From Histomonas meleagridis (Eukaryota > Parabasalia > Tritrichomonadida > Dientamoebidae): DNA of 64,000 nt. The notes under the pieces were generated by a model. The model was not told the origin of the DNA. It did not search any database and saw only the letters and a program-made list of their open reading frames with translations. Made by a program: the position numbers and the translations under genes. How positions within the stretch are numbered: the first letter of the stretch is position 1; each line of letters begins with the position of its first letter. The stretch spans positions 62,001-126,000 of the forward strand of contig WSYJ01000081.1 of assembly GCA_020186115.1 (NCBI GenBank). The letters run 5' to 3'. Shown piece by piece: positions 56,704-64,000 of this stretch.

Positions 56704-57641
56704 TTGATTTACAGATAAATTTTTGATAAAAATGCAAATTCATGCTTCGTTTGAATATGGTGGTTCAGAGCAAATTCAAAACGGTTTTCAAAGGTTTTAC
56801 TATTTGAACATGCACGGGAACAAAATATAAATATATGGTCTAAAACAAGTTCTGATCTTTCACAATCACTTCCATTTATTATTTTTATGTCATGGGCAAA
56901 ATTTGTTAATCACATTAAATTTAATACAATATGTGCTATAAATGCGTATCCAACATTCAAAGTCAATGTTACAGGCGAAGTTACTATGAATAATTTCATA
57001 TCTGAAGAAATAAGTTTATTCGAAAATCCACAAATTCATGCAACAAATAAAATTTATTATGCCAAGAATACAAAATCGATTATATTTAATCAGAACAATG
57101 TTTCTGTTAATGATGTTCTAATTCCAAGTGAAACTTCTTTAATGATTTCGCCATATGTTTTTCAGCCAATAATCATCGATATGATTCTTTCGGAGGAAGC
57201 AACGCAAACTAAATCATTAACTATTTATCTTGATGATGCAGGTTCAATGTACTTTTGGAAGTTTTTCCAAATGTTTTTGATTTGAGTTTTTATTATCAAA
57301 AAGGCTACGAAAGAAATGCAACAATTGGATTTAATTTCACTGGGGAATGGGAAAACATCAATGACTTTAACTTGAAGCTTCTTGCATCAGATATAAATAG
57401 ACCATTCATTGATACATCAGGAATTCCAAGTAATATTAAATATACAATTGAAGATGATCCAATATTTCATATAACACCAGGTGGTGGCGATGAAAGTGAA
57501 GTTACTAAAACTGAAGAAAGTGAAGTTACTGGAAGTGAAGAAAGTGAAAGCGGTGAGCCAAGTATTGGAATAAGAATGAAAAGTTTGGCATCATTCACAA
57601 TCATTGGTTTTATTCTAGTAACATTACTTAATGTAATGTGA
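56704..57641 (+). pseudogene. Frameshifted surface-protein relic
   Basis: Two overlapping open stretches in different frames: 56887-57285 and 57255-57641. Together they give a beta-rich, glycosylation-sequon-bearing ectodomain (FNFTGEW, YERNATIG), an acidic Ser/Glu-rich stalk (SEVTKTEESEVTGSEESE) and a C-terminal hydrophobic end (SLASFTIIGFILVTLLNVM) with no basic tail, as in a GPI-anchor signal or short membrane anchor. A single shift near 57255-57285 separates the halves, and the N-terminus is not identifiable. The family is not recognised. Confidence 0.55.
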
Positions 57642-58411
57642 AATTAATCAATTGAATAAAATTGATTTAATTTTGAAAAATGTTTAAATGGTTTGATAAA
57701 TTTTCTTGATTTAATGAAGGAAAAACTAATGAAGCGAATGAATATCACATTGTTAAACTATGTATAAAAGATATCTAAAAAATATTAAGAATGATAAATT
57801 ACATGATAAATACGTTCTTTGTTATTCCTTTTCATTTTTGAAGATTTAAAGTGAAACCTGATTTTAACATTTAACGCACACGTTAAAATATTTAAACTAA
57901 ATAAGATAAAATACAAATTGTTATGAAATTAATGATTTAAGCATATTGGTGTATAACAAAATAAACAAATTAAAATAAAGTCAGAATATAAATCAATTTT
58001 TTTTACACCGATTTTGAAGGTTAAAAAAAATGTTTGTTAAATGCATAATAAGTTCCAGAAGAATATGAAGTAAGCATCAAGCGATCATGAAAAGTTGTTA
58101 AGTATGTTGTGAAAAATAATCAAATTATGCAAAAAACTAAATTGGTTCCATATATGCACAAGTCAATAATAACCAAGTAAAAGCTCAGATTTTTTTTTTT
58201 TTAATATTTGTGAAAATGATAAAAAATATCATTTTATCAAACACATGATTTTGGTAATTGTTAATATATTAATTGCTAAATTATACTTGCTTTGCAACCA
58301 TCATATAGGTTACATCACCAACAAAAACCCGTTACACGATACACGTAAACAATTGAAATAATACGATAGAAAAAGTTATATCTGTAAACGGTTTTATATA
58401 TTTTTCTTCTT
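57642..58411. other. AT-rich gap with helicase promoter
   Basis: No ORF of note. A run of about 13 T lies near 58190. TACGATA at 58362-58368 is 44-50 bp before the helicase ATG, and CCCGTTACACGAT lies just upstream; together they form a likely Myb-type promoter cluster. Confidence 0.5.
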
Positions 58412-59680
58412 ATGGCAGATCCAATAGAAGATGAGCTCCTTGCGTATAATGAAATTGAACAGATTGCAGACATCAAGAAAGATAAGTCTAAGATAAAAGG
58501 AATGGGTTATGTTGCCATTCATTCAGCAGCATTTCGAGATTTTCTCCTCACCCCAGAATTAATGAAAGCCATTACTGACAATGGATTTGAGCATCCTTCA
58601 CAAGTTCAACAAGAATGTATTCCTCAAGCACTTCTAGGCACAGACATTATATGCCAAGGTAAGAGTGGAATGGGTAAAACTGCAGTTTTTGTAATATCAG
58701 TTCTTCAACAGTTAGATCCAGTTGATGGCGATTGTGCCTGTATTTGCATTGCTCCCACTCGAGAACTTGCCTATCAAATCTGTTCTGAGTTCATTCGTTT
58801 TTCAAAATACATGGAAAATGTCAAGAGCATTGTTGTTTACGGCGGTATTCCCATCCAGAACCAAATCAACACCATTCGGGAACAAAAACCGAACATCATA
58901 ATCGGAACACCTGGTCGTTTACTTGATCTTATACAGAAGCATAAGTCAGTCATTGATCTCTCCAAAGTCCGCTTCTTTGTTGTTGACGAAATCGACAAGA
59001 TCTTCGAGAAGCCCAACATGAAGATTAGCGTAGAGAAGATCTATAAAAGTCTTCCACAGTCCAAGCAAACAATGCTCTTCAGCGCCACCATGCCCGATGA
59101 CATGAAGGACATGTGTCGCAAGTTCACGCGTAATGCAGCCGAAGTTTTCATTGATGATGAAAAGAAGCTTACGTTACATGGGCTTCAACAATATTACATT
59201 AAGTTACAACCGAATGAAAAGAATCGGAAACTGATCGAAATCTTAGATAATTTCACGTTTAATCAAGTTGTGATATTTGTCTCCAAGAAGAAAAGAGCTG
59301 AGACACTGAATAACTTATTAAACGAATGTGGTTACCCATCGATACCAATGCATTCGAAGATGCAACAAATAGATCGAATTAATGCACTTCGACAGTTCAA
59401 AGAATTCAAAAAGAAAATTCTGGTTTCGACAGACGTATTCGCGCGTGGAATAGACGTCGAAAGAGTAAACATTGTCATTAATTACGACTTCCCAACAGAT
59501 TCAGATACATATCTGCATCGAGTTGGAAGGGCGGGAAGATTCGGTACAAAGGGTTTGGCCGTATCTTTCATATCAACAGACGAGGAAAATAAAATGTTGG
59601 AAGAGGTGCAAAGACGTTTCGAGGTGAAGATAAAGGATTTGCCGGTAAACGTCGACGCAGGAACTTATATGAACGCATAA
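58412..59680 (+). CDS. UAP56/Sub2-like DEAD-box helicase
   Basis: A 422-residue SF2 helicase with ATG at 58412. The whole chain aligns with UAP56/DDX39: GYVAIHSAAFRDFLLTPEL, GFEHPSQVQQECIPQALLG, GKSGMGKTAVFV, APTRELAYQI, TPGRLLDL, SAT in motif III, ETLNNLL.., HGLQQYYIKLQPNEKNRKL, and VGRAGRFGTKGLA. UAP56 helps load branch-point recognition factors and couples splicing to mRNA export through TREX. Motif II reads DEID, where UAP56 normally has DECD and most other members DEAD. The kinetic effect is unknown. The second half of the gene is GC-richer than its surroundings. Confidence 0.93.
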   Translation: MADPIEDELLAYNEIEQIADIKKDKSKIKGMGYVAIHSAAFRDFLLTPELMKAITDNGFEHPSQVQQECIPQALLGTDIICQGKSGMGKTAVFVISVLQQLDPVDGDCACICIAPTRELAYQICSEFIRFSKYMENVKSIVVYGGIPIQNQINTIREQKPNIIIGTPGRLLDLIQKHKSVIDLSKVRFFVVDEIDKIFEKPNMKISVEKIYKSLPQSKQTMLFSATMPDDMKDMCRKFTRNAAEVFIDDEKKLTLHGLQQYYIKLQPNEKNRKLIEILDNFTFNQVVIFVSKKKRAETLNNLLNECGYPSIPMHSKMQQIDRINALRQFKEFKKKILVSTDVFARGIDVERVNIVINYDFPTDSDTYLHRVGRAGRFGTKGLAVSFISTDEENKMLEEVQRRFEVKIKDLPVNVDAGTYMNA

Positions 59681-60020
59681 AAGTAAACGTAAAAAAAAAT
59701 ACTTTCGCAGTAACTGTTGAGAATATATTAGAGTTATCAGTTGGGTACGGTGCACTCCAAAGAAAAACGTCATCCAGAAATATGTTTAAACATTTCACAT
59801 GGAATCTGAACCCTATATGAGAACTTTAGATAATTTAAAATAATGAACGAAGAAAGTGTGTGTGCACATTAATAAAGGATATATATGAAATAAAGCAAAA
59901 CTGGAACTTCTAAGCTAAAGTAAAAATTGAGTTTTTTATTATGATTGTTTGACATGATTTTCATTATAGAAATGATGAAATAGAAGAATATAAATTTAAT
60001 AATACAAGCTGCCACTTTTA
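59681..60020. other. Convergent gap, no gene seen
   Basis: Short frames on the minus strand overlap the helicase 3' end and look spurious. Nothing else recognised. Confidence 0.5.
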
Positions 60021-60797
60021 TTAATTAGTGAATAAAATACGAAATGAAGAAGATGTAGATTCTTCACGTTTCATTTCGTTACGCTCGTTTACTTGTTGAG
60101 TAAAGAATTTGACTGTAACAAATGAAATTAATGAACCGATTACAAAGCCAGTAATTACATCTTCTATGTGACAATTTCGATCCCAAATTTCACAGGCACC
60201 AACAAACAAAGCCAAGCAAACTGGAACTAACGAAATAAATGTTTGGAACAATGAATATGTTGACCAAATCTCAATAAGGAAATATGTAAGAAATACACCA
60301 ACTGCCATTGCAATTGCTGAGGGGAGTGAGGGGAATGATCTGTATTGTTCGGTGAGTTGTTTTGTATTGAGTGATTCAGTACAATCTTTGAATGATCCGT
60401 TTCCACCACAATATGATTTTGTATCTGGCCTTGGACGTCCAATCATATTTTGAATCAATACGACAACAAGAAAAGTAAAAACTACAGAGAAACAATAAGA
60501 AGCTAATGTTTGCATTAATATTGTGATTTTTGTAGAACAGATGATTCCAAATGAAATTAAAAGAATAATCCCACCAAAAAAGATTGTGATGTAGAGTACA
60601 GCAACCGGAACTGTTACAGACTTTTTCGGTTCGTCAATACCTGTGCTTATGGTTGGAATAAAATCAGAAGGAAATGGCGATTTTTTAGAAAAAATAGCGA
60701 GCGCAACAATAATTAATACAATAATCCAATCTACGATGGCAAATTTTTTGATAAAATTCCCTAGACATGATGATTCCACTATTCCGTCTGATTTCAT
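60021..60797 (-). CDS. PAP2-superfamily membrane protein, altered catalytic motifs
   Basis: The open frame reaches GTG at 60932; the first ATG is at 60797 and gives 258 residues. Six hydrophobic segments and the motif order fit lipid phosphate phosphatases (PAP2). Motif 1, normally K-x6-RP, reads QNMIGRPRP with Gln for Lys. Motif 2, normally PSGH, reads SFPSLPS, losing the Gly-His pair that donates the proton. Motif 3 is WDRNCHIEDVITGF, keeping Arg and His. Loss of the motif 2 His argues against normal phosphatase activity, so it may be a pseudoenzyme or a lipid-binding relative. Confidence 0.75.
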   Translation of the reverse strand: MKSDGIVESSCLGNFIKKFAIVDWIIVLIIVALAIFSKKSPFPSDFIPTISTGIDEPKKSVTVPVAVLYITIFFGGIILLISFGIICSTKITILMQTLASYCFSVVFTFLVVVLIQNMIGRPRPDTKSYCGGNGSFKDCTESLNTKQLTEQYRSFPSLPSAIAMAVGVFLTYFLIEIWSTYSLFQTFISLVPVCLALFVGACEIWDRNCHIEDVITGFVIGSLISFVTVKFFTQQVNERNEMKREESTSSSFRILFTN

Positions 60798-61167
60798 TTT
60801 TTGAAAACCGTTTACCTCATTACGACAATTACGATGCTCGTTATGAAATTGGACAAAAAAATTTCTGGGGGGTGCCGATAGAAACTGTCTAAGCGATGAT
60901 CGATAATTGAGATTAATAGATTCGAAAGCCACACTTTAACTAAGCTTCATAAATGAAAAATGTGTTTGTGGCATTTCAGCAAGAAGTGAAATTTTTGATT
61001 TAAATTTTGATGCTTACATATGATAGATAAATTGAATGGCCAGGAAACTGTTTTCCACATAAAAAAACCATCGTCATTCTGAAATTTCTATCGTTTGTTC
61101 AAGGATCGTTTTCGGCATTAATAGCAATCCTAAATTTATTAAATTAAATTTTATTACATGATTTTTT
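60798..61167. other. PAP2-like upstream region
   Basis: Contains GGGGTGCC at 60867-60874 and a reverse AACGATA (TATCGTT 61089-61095). It ends at the 3' side of the PP6-like gene. No ORF. Confidence 0.45.
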
Positions 61168-62121
61168 CTATGCAAAATATGGCACCTTTAGGTCTTCTAT
61201 CTTTTTGTCACTCCTTGAATCCTCTGTATATACCAAGAATTCGGTTGCATCGTTTTCACTTACCTTCATGACAGATGCCTTATTTCCTGATCTATACATA
61301 TAATTTGGGGCCGACCAAACAGTTACAATTTTTTGGTCAAATAGCCACGTGTAACCTGCCATTGAAAGTTGATGTGATCGCGCTATGAAATTTAATCGAT
61401 TTAAATGAAGAAATTGTTCGACTTCATTCGGGCCAAATATATAACCAGCGCCTCTTTTGTTGGGTATGAACTTTTTTACGTCATCTGGATCAGACCAACA
61501 AAGATCTGCAAATGGTCCGCATTGTGGAATCTCCTGTTTCCGTTGAATATCTGTGAAGATACGACCGACCATTTTGATATCTGGACTAAGGCCACCATGA
61601 ACACAATAAATTTTTTTGTCAATGATGGCGGAAATTGGTAACGTATCAAATACTTCGTTATATAAAAACCATATAGCTGCATGACCATATACTTGAAGGC
61701 AGTCATTAAAAAGACCATACATTTGATTAACTTGACGAGATTCATGATTTCCACGTAAAAGATAAATTGACGTTGGATACTTAATCTTAAGAAGTGCAAG
61801 ATAGGCAAAGGTTTCGATCGAACTGAACCCACGATCAACATAATCTCCTAAAAATAAATATTTATTTCCGTCTGAAATTTGACCTGATAATTCAAACATT
61901 TTGAAAAGATCAAAAATCTGACCATGAATATCACCAACCACAGTAATAGGTGATTGTAAATAAAGAACATTAGATTCACTTGTGAGAATTTCTATTAATT
62001 TATCACAAATTGAAACAATTGCTGCTTCTTCAAGGTGTCTTCCTTTACAAAGTTCCTCACGAAGCAATGCAGGATCCATAGATTCTGGACAGTTTGGATC
62101 AAACTGAATTTTATCTTGCAT
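61168..62121 (-). CDS. PP6/PP4-like serine/threonine phosphatase
   Basis: A 317-residue PPP phosphatase with ATG at 62121. GDIHGQ, GDYVDRG, RGNHES, HGGLSP and the SAPNY segment are intact, so the two-metal active site is complete. SAPNYMYRSGN differs from the usual YCYRCGN. The C-terminus VPYFA resembles the TPYFL of PP6 more than the DYFL of PP2A and PP4, but ends in Ala, so Leu methylation is not expected. Substrates are likely chosen by regulatory subunits not seen here. It shares a 44-bp promoter with the armadillo-like gene. Confidence 0.9.
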   Translation of the reverse strand: MQDKIQFDPNCPESMDPALLREELCKGRHLEEAAIVSICDKLIEILTSESNVLYLQSPITVVGDIHGQIFDLFKMFELSGQISDGNKYLFLGDYVDRGFSSIETFAYLALLKIKYPTSIYLLRGNHESRQVNQMYGLFNDCLQVYGHAAIWFLYNEVFDTLPISAIIDKKIYCVHGGLSPDIKMVGRIFTDIQRKQEIPQCGPFADLCWSDPDDVKKFIPNKRGAGYIFGPNEVEQFLHLNRLNFIARSHQLSMAGYTWLFDQKIVTVWSAPNYMYRSGNKASVMKVSENDATEFLVYTEDSRSDKKIEDLKVPYFA

Positions 62122-62165
62122 TGTGAAAAAACGATAATTTTGTATTGAAACGTTTATACCTAAAA
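62122..62165. promoter_or_regulatory. 44-bp bidirectional promoter with AACGATA
   Basis: The two divergent ATGs (62121 minus, 62166 plus) are only 44 bp apart. Near the middle lies AACGATA at 62130-62136, the form of the trichomonad M3 promoter motif, and AACGTTTA follows at 62149. Transcription start signals and both 5' leaders must fit into this space. Confidence 0.65.
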
Positions 62166-63578
62166 ATGCAATACAAAAGAGAATCCGCCAAAAGCTCTCA
62201 TGCTTTAGGGGAATGTGAAGACTTGGAAAATCCAGAGCTTACCGAGCAATTTCTTGACTTTGATTTAAAAAAATTACAATTAACTTTACTAAAAATCCAT
62301 GCATCATTTATTCTTGAAAATAGGGGTAGAATGCTAATAGAATTATCACTATTAGATAATTTTCTTCGAAGGAATGAAATCAGTTTTATTGCTAATTTAA
62401 ATAAAAGAGAAACAATTAAAATTCTTATTCAGCTTTCAGCAAACTCATTTGGTTCAATTTTGCACCACTCCCTTTCTTGCTTATCTATTTTATCAAAGAA
62501 AATCCCTCAGCTTCTAAATGAAATGATTGAAAATTCATTTGAAATTTCAATAATGAGAAATCTTCAGGCAACTTTTCCAGATCAATGTCTTGTATTTCAA
62601 TGGGTTGGTAACATATTATATAATTTTCCAAATTTCCCAATTTTTGAAAAAATTGATATCTCAATTTTATATAAATCTTCAAAGTCTTATTTAAAAATGT
62701 TTCAGTCAAAGCAAAACAAGTATATTCCATATATGTTTCATGAACTTTCTAGAAACCAAAATTTACCGAGAGATGTCGTTTTTTATATTTTTAAATTTTT
62801 TAATTTCATTTTAAAGTTACAAAATCCAACTGGAATGAAATATGTGCTTCACTCTATTCATCTAATTTTAACAACCAATGATTCATTATCACCCGAAGAA
62901 ATTTCTGAACTTTGCCAACAGTTTTACGTTAGTCAAAAAGTTTCAAGAATATTGGAATTGAATACGTACGATACGAAAAACGGTTTGGCTTTAAACCGGA
63001 AAAGTGCTTTTTCATTTTTGATTATTTGTGGATTATTTGAACATAATATATTTGATAATCAAAATGAGATTCCTCTTTTGCTTGATATGTTTTTTGTTCC
63101 AAATCAGCAACAATGGTTCCTGAAAAATAATCTCGAATGTCTTCATCGAATCCTTAAAATTTGTCCTAATGAAATCGCGACAAGTATATGGAATTTTCCT
63201 ATTTATGAGTTCTTATTTTATGAGATTGAGAATGGTCAAACAATAGTTCGTCTATTGTCTGCGATGTGTTTACTTCGAATCGCATTAAAAATTGACGAAA
63301 GCGAAGTCGAAAAAATAATACAGCCGAGTATAATTTCATGTCTATTTGACTTGCTTAATGTGGAGGATAATGATTATTGTGATGAATTTGGCCAATTTTT
63401 CCCATTTATTATAGATGAGGCGGTCAAATTCGAGAGAACAAACGAAATGTTGGAAGCGATAAACTTCGATGAATTTGAAGGAATCCTACAGATATATGAA
63501 GAAGATAATTATTATGATCCTCTGTATAACATAAGACAAACATTGGAGGAATTAATTGGATCAACTGATGAAATGTAA
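62166..63578 (+). CDS. Armadillo-repeat protein, distantly importin-alpha-like
   Basis: The frame opens at TTG 62145; the ATG at 62166 gives 470 residues (MQYKRESAKSSHALGE). After a short charged head, the chain is a series of helical repeats of about 40 residues with conserved hydrophobic spacing (FILENRGRMLIELSLLDNFL, FGSILHHSLSCLSILSKKIP, SAMCLLRIALKIDESEVEKI) and an acidic tail. The plan resembles importin-alpha, but the clear Arg/Lys-rich importin-beta-binding region and the Trp/Asn ladder are not evident, so the call stays at armadillo-like. It shares a bidirectional promoter with the PP6-like phosphatase. Confidence 0.75.
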   Translation: MQYKRESAKSSHALGECEDLENPELTEQFLDFDLKKLQLTLLKIHASFILENRGRMLIELSLLDNFLRRNEISFIANLNKRETIKILIQLSANSFGSILHHSLSCLSILSKKIPQLLNEMIENSFEISIMRNLQATFPDQCLVFQWVGNILYNFPNFPIFEKIDISILYKSSKSYLKMFQSKQNKYIPYMFHELSRNQNLPRDVVFYIFKFFNFILKLQNPTGMKYVLHSIHLILTTNDSLSPEEISELCQQFYVSQKVSRILELNTYDTKNGLALNRKSAFSFLIICGLFEHNIFDNQNEIPLLLDMFFVPNQQQWFLKNNLECLHRILKICPNEIATSIWNFPIYEFLFYEIENGQTIVRLLSAMCLLRIALKIDESEVEKIIQPSIISCLFDLLNVEDNDYCDEFGQFFPFIIDEAVKFERTNEMLEAINFDEFEGILQIYEEDNYYDPLYNIRQTLEELIGSTDEM

Positions 63579-64000
63579 AAAAAATTTATAGAAGTGTTGT
63601 AATAGAAATATAATATTATAAGAGAGAGTTACAAAAATAAATAAAAAATTATAAAATTTTTGATAATTGAGATAAAATAAAAACATTTTTATGATTAATG
63701 ATTGCATAATTATAGCTAAGCATTTGTTGCATACAATTCCATTAAATTTGATATACTTCTTGAATATATATTTGAAATGTTTCTAAAATTATTATCAAAA
63801 GATATCAAAAGGATTATTTATATAAAAAAATTTTTTTATGTATAATGAAAAACTGTTTGCTTTCTATAAATTTAAGAAATATACATATAAAAGTGTATTT
63901 TTAATCCCATATTACACAGAAGTAGAAATTTTATGCATTTTATTATTTATAATGATAAACCAAGACTTATGTTTTCTAGAAAAAAATCAGGATCACATAA
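63579..64000. other. AT-rich 3' flank to window end
   Basis: No ORF, RNA gene or distinctive repeat is seen in the last 422 bases. Confidence 0.5.

Overview
The window is nuclear DNA of a parabasalid protist, most likely Tritrichomonas or a close relative. Supporting signs are strong AT richness, almost entirely intronless genes, very short intergenic gaps, TATCGTT/AACGATA promoter-like elements, a BspA-like leucine-rich-repeat surface protein, several DUF3447-type ankyrin proteins, and an ARL gene with 23-24 nt introns. The assignment rests on gene content and style, not on a database match.

Layout. 1-7.8 kb: the 3' end of a Cdt2-like WD40 gene, a Rab GTPase, a PP2A-like phosphatase, TMEM231, UPF1 and an unknown gene. 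8.1-13 kb: an ankyrin gene interrupted three times at the same point of the repeat, a coiled-coil gene and a BspA-like membrane protein. 13.2-24.6 kb: UDP-glucose pyrophosphorylase, a 1.5 kb non-coding gap, the TOR kinase, inorganic pyrophosphatase and a three-exon ARL3-like GTPase. 24.8-31.2 kb: two paralogous ankyrin genes whose 3' halves are 170-bp tandem units, with an aldo-keto reductase between them on the other strand. 31.9-33.8 kb: an internally duplicated amphipathic-helix protein and a coiled-coil protein. 34-45 kb: a very large TRRAP/Tra1-like pseudokinase, an isochorismatase-fold membrane protein and a D-2-hydroxyacid dehydrogenase. 45-57.6 kb: an accessory stretch with two frameshifted copies of a TRAP-alpha gene in a 1.13 kb segmental duplication, an ankyrin pseudogene and two surface-protein pseudogenes. 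Within it lie an intact MRH-domain receptor, a TKL kinase with a helical-repeat tail, a tRNA-Ile(UAU) and a prenylated EF-hand protein. 58.4-63.6 kb: a UAP56-like helicase, a PAP2-like protein with altered catalytic motifs, a PP6-like phosphatase and an armadillo-like protein.

The housekeeping genes cover growth signalling (TOR, TRRAP, PP2A/PP6-like phosphatases), RNA surveillance and export (UPF1, UAP56), replication licensing (Cdt2), cilium and lipid-anchored cargo (TMEM231, ARL3, CaaX proteins) and the secretory/lysosomal route (TRAP-alpha, MRH receptor). The most unusual material is (1) the phased interruptions in all ankyrin genes, (2) the ARL gene in which splicing is needed to create the Met-Gly myristoylation start, (3) the TRAP-alpha duplication with different lesions in each copy, and (4) the duplicated amphipathic-helix protein at 31.9 kb. 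Several genes have a longer open frame starting at TTG or GTG; in those cases the first in-frame ATG is given as the start.
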